DNA of 44,239 nucleotides from an uncultured Prevotellaceae bacterium (GCA_902792855.1 CADBBP010000027.1:4789-49027), one strand, 5' to 3'; counted from the first letter of the stretch, positions 25,943 through 35,367 are shown. Notes: a model not told the origin generated them from the letters alone. Numbers and translations are program-made.

Positions 25943-26114
25943 AACATATCAATAGAAATTATAGTCGCTGCAAAAAAATATAGTTTTTCTGATATTTGCA
26001 ACATTCTTTTGGAAAAAGTGATTTTATAGACACCAAAATACGTGTGTTCCAAAAACACTTCCACTTGCAGACAATAAAAAAGCGCCAATGCTAATGAAAA
26101 CCGATTTTTTTGAC

Positions 26115-26122
26115 TACATTTG
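26115..26122 (+). promoter_or_regulatory. Bacteroidetes -7 box for the acetyltransferase gene
   Basis: TACATTTG at 26115-26122, 23 nt before the ATG at 26146. No clear TTTG is seen 19-21 nt upstream, so the -33 element is weak. Confidence 0.45.
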
Positions 26123-26145
26123 CAGCGGAATAACAAGAAAAGAAC

Positions 26146-26691
26146 ATGTATAAGGAGGAGAACGTTCACAATTTGACCATCAGGGAGGCGCGCCCCGAGG
26201 ATGCGGAGGCCATGAGAGGCATCTACGCCCCTTACGTGGAACACACCGCTGTCACGTTCGAGTATGAGACTCCTACAACAGAGGAGTTTTTAAGACGCTT
26301 GGCGACCGTCCAGGCTCGATACCCCTGGCTCGTGGCGGAAGATGATGGGCGCGTGGTGGGCTATGCCTACGCCAGTCCCTTCAAGGAGCGCGATGCCTAT
26401 CAGTGGGCCGTGGAGACAAGCATCTACCTCGACATCACGATAAGGAGAAAGGGTGTCGGCAGTCTCCTGCACGAGCATTTGGAACAAGCCCTCCGAAGAC
26501 AGGGCATCCTCAACATGAACGCATGCATCTCTTACATTGAACCCGAGGACGAATACCTCACCCTCGACAGCGTGCGCTTCCACGAGCGAATGGGTTATAC
26601 CTTGGTGGCACACTTCCACCAGTGCGGGAAGAAATTTGGTCGCTGGTACGACATGGTGTGGATGGAGAAACTTATAGGAGAACACAAATGA
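26146..26691 (+). CDS. GNAT N-acetyltransferase, phosphinothricin acetyltransferase type
   Basis: 181 residues. The pattern is that of the PAT/YncA (MnaT) branch of GNAT enzymes: IREARPEDAEAMRGIYAPYVEHTAVTFEYETPTTEEF at the N-terminus, WLVAEDDGRVVGYAYASPFKERDAYQWAVETSIYL in the central sheet, RRKGVGSLLHEHL as the acetyl-CoA-binding motif A, and FHERMGYTLVAHFHQCGKKFGRWYDMVWMEK at the end. Such enzymes acetylate methionine sulfone/sulfoximine-like amino-acid analogues and other small amines, and can detoxify phosphinothricin. Substrate unproven. The following GH28 gene starts 21 nt downstream. Confidence 0.88.
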   Translation: MYKEENVHNLTIREARPEDAEAMRGIYAPYVEHTAVTFEYETPTTEEFLRRLATVQARYPWLVAEDDGRVVGYAYASPFKERDAYQWAVETSIYLDITIRRKGVGSLLHEHLEQALRRQGILNMNACISYIEPEDEYLTLDSVRFHERMGYTLVAHFHQCGKKFGRWYDMVWMEKLIGEHK

Positions 26692-26712
26692 AAACAATAA
26701 ACCAACCTGCTT

Positions 26713-28128
26713 ATGAAACGTATTGCAACCCAAATCCTGCTCTTGTTGGCAACGAGCATCTGCGCCTTTGCGCAAAACTATGAGAAATATTATCAAAACC
26801 TGCCTGCAAAGGTGGCTAAGGTGACCACCTTCGCCATCCCCGCCAATGAGGTGCGCCTCACCGACTGCGGCGGCGTGGGCGACGGCGTGACCCCCAACAC
26901 CGAAGCTTTTGCGGAGGCTGTCGGACGCCTGAAAAAGATGGGTGGGGGAAAACTCGTGGTGACCGACGGCGTGTGGCTCACCGGCCCCATCGCCTTGGAA
27001 GACAACATCGAACTGCATGTGGCGAAAAACGCCATCATCTACTTCTCACCCGACAAGAGCCTGTATAAGGTGACCAACGGGCGTTCCAGTCGCGTCCTGC
27101 CGTGCATCAGGGCGGACAAGCGAACCAACATCGCCATCACCGGGGAAGGGGTCATCGACGGCAATGGCGCACAGTGGCGACCTGTCAAGCGAAGCAAGCA
27201 GAGCGATGTGGAGTGGAAGCAATACAACGACATGGGAGGACAAGTGACAGAAGACGGAAGTCTCTGGTACCCTTGGAAGATGAAAAGCGGATACCCCGAC
27301 ATTGCCGACACCCCCAAGCAACAGGAGGGGATGCGCAACGACTTGATACGCCTCACGGACTGCGTCAACGTGCGAATAGAAGGAGTGACCGTGCAAAACG
27401 CACCACGCTTCCATGTGCATCCCTGCAACAGCAAGAACGTCATCGTTGATGGCGTCACTGTCAGATGTCCGTGGAATGCGCAAAACGGAGATGCCATCGA
27501 CTTCAGCGATGTCAACATCGGACTGATTGTCAACTGCGTGGTCGATGCCGGTGACGACGGCATCTGCATGAAGAGCAGTCCCGCCAAGCCCAACTCCCCT
27601 GCCAACGGGTGCGAGGACATCGTGGTGGAGGGAAACACCGTCTTCCATGCCCATGGCGGCTTCGTGCTCGGGAGCAACACCACGAGCGGCATCAGGCGCA
27701 TCGTCGTCAGGAACAACCGTTTCTGCGGCACCGACACAGGGCTGCGCTTCAAAAGCGGACTGGGAAGAGGTGGAAAGACCGAGCAATTGTACATCTCCAA
27801 CATCGTCATGAGCGACATCAAGGACGAGGCCATCGTCTTCCAGTGTGACTACGTGGACAATCCCGCAGGCAGGGAGAACAACAAGGCGGCAACCGACATC
27901 CCGTTGAAAAACATCCCTGATTTTCAGGACATACACATCGACAACGTGGTGTGCAGGGGATGCAAGACCGCCATCAGGGCAAGCGGCCTCAGCCAACTGA
28001 ATTGTGTGCACGACATCACCATCAGCAACACAACCATCGTTTATGACAAGACCGACCGGCAGATAGACGAGCAAACCGCCCAGTTGACCTGCAAGAATGT
28101 CAAACTGGTGAAAAACAAGAAAGAGTAG
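26713..28128 (+). CDS. glycoside hydrolase family 28 (polygalacturonase-like)
   Basis: 471 residues with a signal peptide (to CAFAQ). It is a right-handed beta-helix GH28 protein: CGGVGDGVTPNTEAF near the N-terminus, ITGEGVIDGNGAQW, then the catalytic signatures NGDAIDF (about 258), AGDDGICMKS (about 280), HGGFVLGS (about 313) and the RFKS substrate-binding motif (about 345). GH28 enzymes hydrolyse alpha-1,4-galacturonosyl linkages of pectin, endo or exo; the family form here resembles exo-acting periplasmic Bacteroidetes enzymes. It complements the PL1 pectate lyase 6.5 kb upstream. It is followed after 43 nt by the efflux adaptor gene. Confidence 0.92.
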   Translation: MKRIATQILLLLATSICAFAQNYEKYYQNLPAKVAKVTTFAIPANEVRLTDCGGVGDGVTPNTEAFAEAVGRLKKMGGGKLVVTDGVWLTGPIALEDNIELHVAKNAIIYFSPDKSLYKVTNGRSSRVLPCIRADKRTNIAITGEGVIDGNGAQWRPVKRSKQSDVEWKQYNDMGGQVTEDGSLWYPWKMKSGYPDIADTPKQQEGMRNDLIRLTDCVNVRIEGVTVQNAPRFHVHPCNSKNVIVDGVTVRCPWNAQNGDAIDFSDVNIGLIVNCVVDAGDDGICMKSSPAKPNSPANGCEDIVVEGNTVFHAHGGFVLGSNTTSGIRRIVVRNNRFCGTDTGLRFKSGLGRGGKTEQLYISNIVMSDIKDEAIVFQCDYVDNPAGRENNKAATDIPLKNIPDFQDIHIDNVVCRGCKTAIRASGLSQLNCVHDITISNTTIVYDKTDRQIDEQTAQLTCKNVKLVKNKKE

Positions 28129-28171
28129 TGGGTGAGATTAAACTATTGGAGGACTGAAACGTCATAAAGAT

Positions 28172-29275
28172 ATGAAATATCTTTACCAACTCGTTGTGGC
28201 CGCCCTGGCCGGCGCCACCCTCTTCTCGTGCAAGGGAGAGGAAAAGAAGCCCCAAGAAAAGGAACAAGTCAGAAACAAGGTCATGGTAGTGAGCAAGAGC
28301 GACATGACACTCTACCATGCATATAGCGCACGCTTCACAGGATGCCAAATCGTGGAGGTGCGACCACAGGTGTCCGGGAAAATCACACAGGTGAAAATCA
28401 ACGAGGGTGACAAGGTGAGCAAGGGGCAGGTGCTCTTTGTCATCGACCAGGCACCCTTCATCGCCGCCACACGCGATGCCGTGGCAGCAAGGAAGATGTG
28501 CGAGGCCAAACTCGCCACGGCACGCATGAACTACAACAACGAGGTGAAGCTCAAGGAGAGCAACGTGGTGTCGGAATACTCTGTGGAAACCATGCTCAAC
28601 ACGCTGCACGAGGCGGAGGCCGCCCTCGCACAGGCACAAGCCAGGGAGGCGGAGGCCAACAACAACTTGACCTACACCGTGGTGAGGAGTCCGCTTAGCG
28701 GAGTGGCCTCCATGATACCATGGCACGTGGGTTCCTTGGTGAGCAGCAGCATCAGTCAGCCATTGGTCACCGTGGCCGACGACCATGAGGTGTATGCCTA
28801 TTTCTCCATCTCGGAGAACGAGGCCATGAGTCTTGTTTCTGACTATGGCTCCGTGGAGAAGTTCATCGCCCATGCACCGGCGGTGAGTCTGCGATTGGCC
28901 AACGGCGACGAATACAAGAGCGAGGGAAGAATCACCGCCATGAGCGGCACCGTCACTTCCACCACCGGCGCCGTGGGGCTGAGGGCCACCTTCCCCAATC
29001 CGCAACGACTGCTCCACGACGGGGGAAGCGGCACCATCTTTATGCCTGTGAGGAGAAACGACTGCATCGTCATCCCCCAGGAGGCCACCTATGAGTTGCA
29101 AAACCGCACCTTCGTCTATAAGGTGGTGGATGGAAAGACAAAGGCAACGCCCGTCACGCTCTTCCCTCAAAACGACGGACGTGGATACATTGTGGAAGAG
29201 GGGCTACAGGTGGGAGACACCATCGTGGCTGAAGGAGCCGGACTGATCAAAGGAGGTATGACGGTATGCAAATAA
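28172..29275 (+). CDS. RND efflux membrane fusion lipoprotein (AcrA-like)
   Basis: 367 residues. Signal peptide ends TLFSC (Cys20), a lipobox, so the adaptor is anchored in a membrane like AcrA/MexA. The lipoyl-like half is VRPQVSGKITQVKINEGDKVSKGQVLFVID; the alpha-hairpin runs about residues 95-165 (AKLATARMNYNNEVKLKESNVV ... EAEAALAQAQAREAEANNNL), with TVVRSPLSGVAS completing the lipoyl domain; then the beta-barrel and membrane-proximal domains. It links the inner-membrane pump to an outer-membrane channel. Its stop overlaps the start of the RND pump gene by 10 nt, so the two are translationally coupled. Confidence 0.93.
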   Translation: MKYLYQLVVAALAGATLFSCKGEEKKPQEKEQVRNKVMVVSKSDMTLYHAYSARFTGCQIVEVRPQVSGKITQVKINEGDKVSKGQVLFVIDQAPFIAATRDAVAARKMCEAKLATARMNYNNEVKLKESNVVSEYSVETMLNTLHEAEAALAQAQAREAEANNNLTYTVVRSPLSGVASMIPWHVGSLVSSSISQPLVTVADDHEVYAYFSISENEAMSLVSDYGSVEKFIAHAPAVSLRLANGDEYKSEGRITAMSGTVTSTTGAVGLRATFPNPQRLLHDGGSGTIFMPVRRNDCIVIPQEATYELQNRTFVYKVVDGKTKATPVTLFPQNDGRGYIVEEGLQVGDTIVAEGAGLIKGGMTVCK

Positions 29276-32200
29276 GGACATTCATCGACAGGCCCATCCT
29301 TTCCGGGGTCATTGCAGTGCTCATGGTGCTGTTTGGCCTCATCGCGCTTGCCAACCTCGCCTTGGAGCAGTTTCCCGAAATCGCGCCGCCCACCGTGCGC
29401 ATCAACGCCAACTATACCGGCGCCAATGCCGAGACGGTGCAGAAAAGCGTCGTCGTGCCGCTTGAGGAGGCCATCAACGGAGTGGAGGGGATGATGTACA
29501 TGTCGTCCACGGCGTCCAACACCGGAAGCGCGTCCATCTCTGTCTTCTTCCGCCAAGGCACCGACCCCGACATGGCCATGGTGAATGTGCAGAACAGGGC
29601 CGCCACCGTGCAGGGCCGCCTGCCCGCCGACGTGGTGAAGGGTGGCCTCACCGTGAGAAAGCGGCAGACGAGCAACATCAAGCAGCTCACCGTCTATAGT
29701 GCGGATGGCACCTTCGACCGCACGTTCCTCGCCAACTATACGAAAATCAACATCGAACCCAGGCTCTCACGCATCGCCGGAGTGGGCGACGTCAACGTCA
29801 TCGGCGCCGACTACTCCATGCGCATCTGGCTCGACCCTCAGAAGATGGCCAATTATGGCATCACACCAGCCGACATCAACAAGGTGCTCGACGAGCAGAA
29901 CGTGGAGGCGGCAACGGGAACCTTGGGAGCCGACTCAGAGAACACCTTCCAGTATGTGCTCAAATATAGGGGGCGCTATGAGGAGGAGCAGGGCTATGAG
30001 CAGATGGTCATACGCTCCCTTCCCAATGGCGACGTGCTGCGAATAGGTGACGTGGCAAAGGTGGAACTTGGGGCGCAGAGTTACAATTTCATTGGAGAGA
30101 CCAACGGCCATCCGGGTGTGAACATCATGATCAACCAGGTGGCAGGGTCGAATGCCAACGAAATCATCATGGAAATCGACCGCGAGGTGGAGCAAATCAG
30201 GAAGGATTTGCCACCGGGCGTCGTCATCGAGGACTTGGAATCGAAGAAGGACTTCCTCGACGCTTCCATCAAGAGTGTGCTAAGGACGCTGCTCGAGGCG
30301 ATGATGCTCGTCATTCTCGTCGTTTACCTTTTCCTGCAGAGCTTCCGCTCCACCGTGATACCCACCATCGCCATCATCGTATCCCTCGTGGGTACATTGG
30401 CCGTCATCTATCTCATAGGTTTCTCGCTCAATATGCTCACGCTTTTCGCGCTCGTCCTCGTCATTGGCACCGTGGTGGATGATGCCATCGTCGTGGTGGA
30501 GGCCGTACAAGCGCAGTTTGACAATGGGTGCAGGTCGGCATACGAGGCAACTGTCAATGCCATGCATGGCATCACGTCGGCGCTCGTCACCACCACCCTT
30601 GTCTTCATGGCAGTCTTCATCCCCGTCAGTTTCATCGGCGGTGTCACCGGCACTTTCTATACACAGTTTGGCATCACCATGGCCATCGCCGTGGCCATTT
30701 CGCTCTTCAATGCACTCACGCTCTCGCCAGCACTCTGCGCATTGATGATGACACCCCATGCCGACACGGAGAAAGGTGAGAAACTCAGTTTCTCCTCACG
30801 CTTCCACATCGCTTTCGACAACGCTTTCCACCACATGGTGGGCGGCTACAAAGGAGGAGTGGGGTGGCTGGCAAGGCACAAGTGGCTGCCGACCTTGCTC
30901 GTTGTCGTGGCATTTGTCGGACTGGCGGTGCTGATGAAAGGCACGAAGACCGGACTGGTGCCGGGGGAGGACATGGGCACTGTGTTCATCAACGTGCAAG
31001 CTGCCCCGGGAAGCACGTTGAAACAGACCTACGCCATCATGAAGGAGGTGGAGAAGCGCATCAAGGACCTGCCCCAGTTGCGCTCATACTCGCTCGTGGC
31101 AGGAACGAGCATGGGCTTCGAGCAGTCGGCCTCCAACGGCAACTTCACCTTGAAATTGAAGAAATGGGATGAGCGCACCGGCGAGGAGGACAAGGTGGAG
31201 GCGGTGACGGAGGACATCTACCGCAGGACGGCCGACATCGCCAACGCGAAAATCCAAGTCAACACGCAAGCCATGCTTCCGGGCTTCGGGCGCACCAATG
31301 GCTTTGAACTCCATGTGCAGGACAAGAGGGGCGGCACGATAGAGGAACTGCTGCAGCACACCAACCAACTGATAGCAGCCCTTAACGAGCGCGAGGAAAT
31401 CAGTCGCGCCTTCACCAACTTCTCCCTTAAATACCCACAATACAGGGTGGAGGTGGATGCCGCCTTGTGCAAACGGCACGGGGTGGCCCCGAACGACGTC
31501 TTGAGCGCATTGCAGGGATATGTGGGTGGCACATACGCGTCCAATTTCGTCAGATTCACCAAGTTGTACCGTGTCATGGTGCAGGCCTCGCCAGAATACC
31601 GCCTTGACACGGAGAGCCTCAACCGCATCTTCGTCAAAAACGGACAGGGGGAGATGGCTCCTGTGGGGCAATATCTGAAACTATCGCGCATTTACGGTTC
31701 GGAGACGCTCTCGCGCTTCAACCTCTTCCCGAGCATTTCCGTCAGCGGAACGCAGGCGGAGGGATACAGCAGTGGGCAGGCCATCGAGGCCATCAGGCAG
31801 GTAGCGGCAGAAACATTGCCGGAAGGCTATGGGTATGACTTCGGAGGGATGACAAGGGAAGAAGCCTCCACGCAGAACACTGCCACCATGGTGTTTGTCA
31901 TCTGCGTCGTCTTCATCTACCTCATTCTGTGCGCACTCTACGAGAGTGTCTTCATTCCATTGGCTGTCATTCTCAGTGTGCCTTTCGGACTGGCTGGCTC
32001 CTTCATCTTCGCCGCGATATGGGGACTGGAGAACAACATCTACATGCAGACGGGACTCATCATGCTCATCGGACTGCTGTCCAAGACGGCCATATTGCTC
32101 ACGGAGTATGCCTCGGAGCGCAGACGGCAGGGAATGGGAATTGTGGAAGCCGCCCTCGACGCCGCCGGCGTGAGACTGCGCCCCATCCTGATGACCTCCT

Positions 32201-32397
32201 TGACGATGGTCTTCGGACTCCTTCCCATGGCGTTCGCCGCCGGTGTGGGAGCCAACGGCAACCGTTCCCTCGGCGTGGGCACCATTGGCGGCATGCTCAT
32301 AGGCACCACGGCCTTGTTGTTCATCGTCCCCGTGCTGTTCGTCATCTTCCAAAAGGTGGAGGAGAAGGTGTTTGCAAGAAAAAGGGCGAGCCGTTGA
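29266..32397 (+). CDS. RND multidrug efflux pump, HAE1 family (AcrB-like)
   Basis: 1043 residues, the normal length of an AcrB-type transporter, starting inside the end of the adaptor gene. It has the N-terminal helix (FIDRPILSGVIAVLMVLFGLIAL), two large periplasmic loops and twelve helices. Proton-relay residues are present: the Asp pair in GTVVDDAIVVVEAV (about residues 405-406) and the Lys in LIGLLSKTAILLTEYA, corresponding to AcrB Asp407/Asp408 and Lys940. It expels drugs, bile salts or other amphiphiles using the proton gradient. No TolC-like channel gene follows, so it must share one encoded elsewhere. A stem-loop follows the stop. Confidence 0.95.
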   Translation: MQIRTFIDRPILSGVIAVLMVLFGLIALANLALEQFPEIAPPTVRINANYTGANAETVQKSVVVPLEEAINGVEGMMYMSSTASNTGSASISVFFRQGTDPDMAMVNVQNRAATVQGRLPADVVKGGLTVRKRQTSNIKQLTVYSADGTFDRTFLANYTKINIEPRLSRIAGVGDVNVIGADYSMRIWLDPQKMANYGITPADINKVLDEQNVEAATGTLGADSENTFQYVLKYRGRYEEEQGYEQMVIRSLPNGDVLRIGDVAKVELGAQSYNFIGETNGHPGVNIMINQVAGSNANEIIMEIDREVEQIRKDLPPGVVIEDLESKKDFLDASIKSVLRTLLEAMMLVILVVYLFLQSFRSTVIPTIAIIVSLVGTLAVIYLIGFSLNMLTLFALVLVIGTVVDDAIVVVEAVQAQFDNGCRSAYEATVNAMHGITSALVTTTLVFMAVFIPVSFIGGVTGTFYTQFGITMAIAVAISLFNALTLSPALCALMMTPHADTEKGEKLSFSSRFHIAFDNAFHHMVGGYKGGVGWLARHKWLPTLLVVVAFVGLAVLMKGTKTGLVPGEDMGTVFINVQAAPGSTLKQTYAIMKEVEKRIKDLPQLRSYSLVAGTSMGFEQSASNGNFTLKLKKWDERTGEEDKVEAVTEDIYRRTADIANAKIQVNTQAMLPGFGRTNGFELHVQDKRGGTIEELLQHTNQLIAALNEREEISRAFTNFSLKYPQYRVEVDAALCKRHGVAPNDVLSALQGYVGGTYASNFVRFTKLYRVMVQASPEYRLDTESLNRIFVKNGQGEMAPVGQYLKLSRIYGSETLSRFNLFPSISVSGTQAEGYSSGQAIEAIRQVAAETLPEGYGYDFGGMTREEASTQNTATMVFVICVVFIYLILCALYESVFIPLAVILSVPFGLAGSFIFAAIWGLENNIYMQTGLIMLIGLLSKTAILLTEYASERRRQGMGIVEAALDAAGVRLRPILMTSLTMVFGLLPMAFAAGVGANGNRSLGVGTIGGMLIGTTALLFIVPVLFVIFQKVEEKVFARKRASR

Positions 32398-32438
32398 GAC
32401 GACTCCCCCTGATTCGATATGAAAATCAAATATGAAGA

Positions 32439-32482
32439 CAACGCCGCGGAGACCTTGAAACAGATAGGCCTCCGCGGCGTTG
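32439..32482. terminator. stem-loop between the RND pump and the convergent secreted-protein gene
   Basis: CAACGCCGCGGAG (32439-32451) pairs perfectly with CTCCGCGGCGTTG (32470-32482) across an 18-nt loop, with a few more possible pairs inside the loop. It sits between convergent stops (32397 plus and 32515 minus) and could end transcription from both sides, though no T-run follows on either strand. Confidence 0.55.
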
Positions 32483-32514
32483 CCGAAAAATACCGCCTTC
32501 AGCGAGTGATAGTG

Positions 32515-33312
32515 TCAGTTGTCAGAAGCATTGTCCATCTTCATGTCCGAGAGGGCAAACTTGCCGTTCTCGTCCATTTCGATGGCGGCGGAGATGGTGG
32601 GCGTGTCGTCATAGTGGAGCACCAGGCCGGTGATGAATTTCACGCCGGGGGTGACGCAGACACGCGGTTGTCCATTGCCGAGGTCGTAGGTGATGTTGTC
32701 GCCTATCCATAAGGCATCGTCATCAAATCCGCCCATGTCGGTGACGGTGTTTGTGACGGTAGTGGCAGGCTTGTTGTCTATGTAGAGCGTTATTTGCTCG
32801 CCTTCAGTGGCATAGCCTATTTTTTGGAGAAACGCCTGCTGGATGTCGTATGGGTCGATGGTGGCAACGACAACGGCACTGTCGTTCTTGAAGTGAAGTT
32901 GGTAAAGCCGCTCTACTTGGACACCTGTGCCTTCTACTGCGCTGGATGTCAGCCAGAGTTCGTCCTTGGCACTGTCATAAAACGCCTTTGGTTGGCGTGT
33001 GTTGCGAATGTTGGGGAGTGTGGTGGAGACGGCGTTTTTCACGATCACGATGCCATATCCCTCTGTTGGATACGAGTCGGCTTCGCCAATGCCGGACACA
33101 CTGACATTGTTCACTGTGTCGCTGAAGATTTCAAACTGATGATACTTCAATGCTTTGTTCATTGCCTGCATCACTTGCTGAGGCATGGAGTCGGCACCAA
33201 GGGGTTCCTCGATGGTGCCGCTGAGGGTTTTCAACTCAACATTTGTACCGCAAGAAGCGATGAGCAGACACAGAGCCATAAGGCTTAACGTTGCATGGTG
33301 TTTGTAGTTCAT
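32515..33312 (-). CDS. lipoprotein of unknown function
   Basis: 265 residues; lipobox IASC with Cys21. The mature part is predicted to be beta-rich: FEIFSDTVNNVSVSGIGEADSYP, KDELWLTSSAVEGTGVQVERLYQLHF, and GQPRVCVTPGVKFITGLVLHYDDTP. It might belong to a Bacteroidales lipoprotein DUF (DUF4738-like), which I cannot confirm. It is the last gene of a minus-strand run with rsmD (23 nt upstream), DUF3822 and another secreted protein. Possible role in the envelope; no catalytic motif seen. Confidence 0.75.
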   Translation of the reverse strand: MNYKHHATLSLMALCLLIASCGTNVELKTLSGTIEEPLGADSMPQQVMQAMNKALKYHQFEIFSDTVNNVSVSGIGEADSYPTEGYGIVIVKNAVSTTLPNIRNTRQPKAFYDSAKDELWLTSSAVEGTGVQVERLYQLHFKNDSAVVVATIDPYDIQQAFLQKIGYATEGEQITLYIDNKPATTVTNTVTDMGGFDDDALWIGDNITYDLGNGQPRVCVTPGVKFITGLVLHYDDTPTISAAIEMDENGKFALSDMKMDNASDN

Positions 33313-33335
33313 GTTTGTCTTTCTTTATTGATGTG

Positions 33336-33908
33336 TTAATCTGATTCTTTCTTGTTTTCTGCGGCAGTAAAGGCATTGTTGCGGAAAAGGCTGAAATTGA
33401 CGCTGCCATACTGCCTGCGCTCCACGAATTGTGGCATTTCAGAGAAGTCATCCTGCTTGCCGTGTTCCAGGACAAAGAGGCCGTCGTCGGCCAACAAGCC
33501 GCTGCCCAACACGATGGATGGCAGTTCGCTTAGCCTTGGAAGGGCATAGGGCGGGTCGGCGAAGATGATGTCAAACTGCTGGTGGCAGTTGTTGAGGAAC
33601 TTGAACACGTCGCCTCTGACGACAACGCTGCATTCCGTGCCAAGGCGTGCCATGCACTGCTTGATGAAGGCGTGGTGCTCGCGGTCGCCCTCCACACTCA
33701 CCACTTGCGAGCAACCTCGTGAGAGAAACTCCAAGGAGATGCTGCCGGTGCCGGCGAAGAGGTCCAAGGCGCGTTTGCCATCCAGGTCGATATAGCCGTT
33801 GAGTACGTTGAAGATGTTCTCCTTGGCGAAGTCAGTGGTGGGACGGGCCTTGAATGTGCGGGGGATGTCGAAGCGACGGCCCTTGTAGATGCCGGTGATG
33901 ATTCTCAT
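33336..33908 (-). CDS. rsmD: 16S rRNA (guanine966-N2)-methyltransferase RsmD
   Basis: 190 residues. It begins MRIITGIYKGRRFDIP, the standard RsmD start, followed by RPTTDFAKENIFNVL. The SAM-binding motif is ALDLFAGTGSISLEFLSRG (48-65) and the catalytic motif IV is FADPPY (117-121, DPPY), as in guanine N2-methyltransferases. It methylates G966 of 16S rRNA during small-subunit assembly. Its start overlaps the stop of the DUF3822 gene by 4 nt (ATGA), an arrangement typical of Bacteroidetes. Confidence 0.95.
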   Translation of the reverse strand: MRIITGIYKGRRFDIPRTFKARPTTDFAKENIFNVLNGYIDLDGKRALDLFAGTGSISLEFLSRGCSQVVSVEGDREHHAFIKQCMARLGTECSVVVRGDVFKFLNNCHQQFDIIFADPPYALPRLSELPSIVLGSGLLADDGLFVLEHGKQDDFSEMPQFVERRQYGSVNFSLFRNNAFTAAENKKESD

Positions 33909-34681
33909 GGGCGGGAGGTGTTGAGGTGAAGAAAGAGGTCGAGGGGAAGCGTCTTGTCGGAAGGCGGCTCCGTCACCACGCGCTCCACATACTTACTTAG
34001 GTTGTCGGAAATCCATTGTTGGTGGGGCGTGGAACCTATGAGCACCACCTCGTCGCGGGTAGCTTGCATGCCTAATTGCGAGAAGGCGCTGAGCAGGAAA
34101 TAGAGGGCGTCGTGAGAGTGCGTGGCACTGAATGTGTTGCAAAACTTGAAGCGGTTGCCGGAAAGGCAGAAGACGTCCACCTTGCCGTCATGGAAATAGC
34201 CATGGAGACGCTGGCGGGGGCCGGAGGCCTGACGCCCGAAATGCTCCCACACGGGATGGCACACGGGCAGGAAGAGGGCATCGGGTGCGTGGTCGCACAC
34301 GACGGTCTCCAAATCCTTGTCCAAGGCGAAGATGACGACGGCGTGGAGAGTTTCCAAGGCAGCGTGGCGCTTGTTGTCGCGCTCGTGGCCGGTGAAGCAG
34401 TGGTCGAAGAGCGTGGCAGCGTCTTCAGGGCGGAACTCGTCATCGGGCACGAGCATCGTGGGACTGTCGGTCAGCACGGTGCAGCGGTCGAAAGACATGC
34501 CGTCAAGTTGTGGATGCTTGAAAGCGGTGCGAAGGTTTGCGGACGGGGAGACGCCTCCTAACATCTCCACGACGAGGGGTGGGTTGGAGGCCACTCCGTT
34601 TTCAGTAGGTTGAAAGATGAGTGCGCTACGACCGATGCGGATGCATAGCTCACGCTTCATAGGGGAAGATGGTTGTTGCAT
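33905..34681 (-). CDS. DUF3822 family protein
   Basis: 258 residues, no signal peptide. Visible features are LCIRIGRSALIFQPTE at the start, a TVLTDSPTMLVPDDEFRPEDAATLFDHCF stretch and KFCNTFSATHSHDALYFLLSAFSQLG, features of the Bacteroidetes DUF3822 family that is usually found directly upstream of rsmD. The FCNTF-DALYFLL region recalls the ASKHA/actin-like ATPase fold reported for this group, but the sequence here does not show a clear ATP motif. The 4-nt overlap with rsmD suggests translational coupling and a role linked to ribosome or RNA biology. Function unknown. Confidence 0.82.
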   Translation of the reverse strand: MQQPSSPMKRELCIRIGRSALIFQPTENGVASNPPLVVEMLGGVSPSANLRTAFKHPQLDGMSFDRCTVLTDSPTMLVPDDEFRPEDAATLFDHCFTGHERDNKRHAALETLHAVVIFALDKDLETVVCDHAPDALFLPVCHPVWEHFGRQASGPRQRLHGYFHDGKVDVFCLSGNRFKFCNTFSATHSHDALYFLLSAFSQLGMQATRDEVVLIGSTPHQQWISDNLSKYVERVVTEPPSDKTLPLDLFLHLNTSRP

Positions 34682-34693
34682 GTCGGCGGCTTC

Positions 34694-35332
34694 TTACAGA
34701 TAGGTGGAGTTCTCGATGGTTTGGAAGAGTTGATAATGCTTTTTCGCCTTGCTCACATACTGCTTGTAATAGTCGCTGTAGGCGGCCGGAACGGAGGTTC
34801 CGGAATAGGTTTCCTTGAAAGTGCTCTCTCCGGGGGCGCGGTTCTTGACAAGTACCTTGATCAGGCGGTTGCCACTGAAATAGAAGCGCAACTCACAGCC
34901 AACGCCGTCGAAGTCCACCTCGGAGGGGTTGCTGTAGATGAAGGAGACATTGCCTTTCTCGTCATAGAGGTATTCCTCGTAATATTCGCGGGCGGCGAAG
35001 TTGTATTTAGAAGTCACCAAGGAGAGACGATGTGAGGGGTAAATCTCATCATCATCGAGAAAGTCGTAATACAGGCATACCTTCTTCTCGTGACGGCCCG
35101 TGGCAGGGAGAAACTGTGTGACGTTAAGTTGGTAGAACTCCTCAGGATGGTAATCGTCCTTGCCCATCGCCTCAACTTGGGCTTTCGCCGCAGCATAACG
35201 CTTGCGAATTTGCTCCACAGCACCCTGAGCGTGGGCGGAGGTGCAGAAGACGAGGAGCGTCAGCATCGCCATGGCGATGCGGTGGCGAAGGTTGAATGCG
35301 GTGAATTCCTTCGATGTTAATTTTGTTATCAT
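34694..35332 (-). CDS. secreted or periplasmic protein of unknown function
   Basis: 212 residues from the ATG at 35332, chosen because it lies just downstream of a -7 box (35360-35367) and yields a signal peptide ending SAHAQ; the open frame extends further to 35446 but without such features. After the signal: a helical GAVEQIRKRYAAAKAQVEAM segment, then beta-rich YLYDEKGNVSFIYSNPSEVDFDGVGCELRFYFSGNRLIKVLVKN. Such proteins with a KxRYAxAK helix are frequent in Prevotella and are of unknown role. First gene of the four-gene minus-strand run leading to DUF3822 (12 nt gap) and rsmD. Confidence 0.72.
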   Translation of the reverse strand: MITKLTSKEFTAFNLRHRIAMAMLTLLVFCTSAHAQGAVEQIRKRYAAAKAQVEAMGKDDYHPEEFYQLNVTQFLPATGRHEKKVCLYYDFLDDDEIYPSHRLSLVTSKYNFAAREYYEEYLYDEKGNVSFIYSNPSEVDFDGVGCELRFYFSGNRLIKVLVKNRAPGESTFKETYSGTSVPAAYSDYYKQYVSKAKKHYQLFQTIENSTYL

Positions 35333-35359
35333 ACGATACGAATAGTTGTTTATCGACTG

Positions 35360-35367
35360 CAAAAGTA
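35360..35367 (-). promoter_or_regulatory. Bacteroidetes -7 box for the 34694-35332 gene
   Basis: TACTTTTG on the minus strand (plus positions 35360-35367), 27 nt before the ATG at 35332. The -33 element is poor. Confidence 0.4.

Noticed and set aside
25927..26244. 105-codon minus-strand ORF between hicB and the acetyltransferase
   Set aside because: It overlaps the start of the acetyltransferase gene and has no recognisable features; not a HicA toxin.
32419..32712. 97-codon plus-strand ORF after the RND pump
   Set aside because: Most of it is antisense to the lipoprotein gene and its start covers the stem-loop; no family resemblance.
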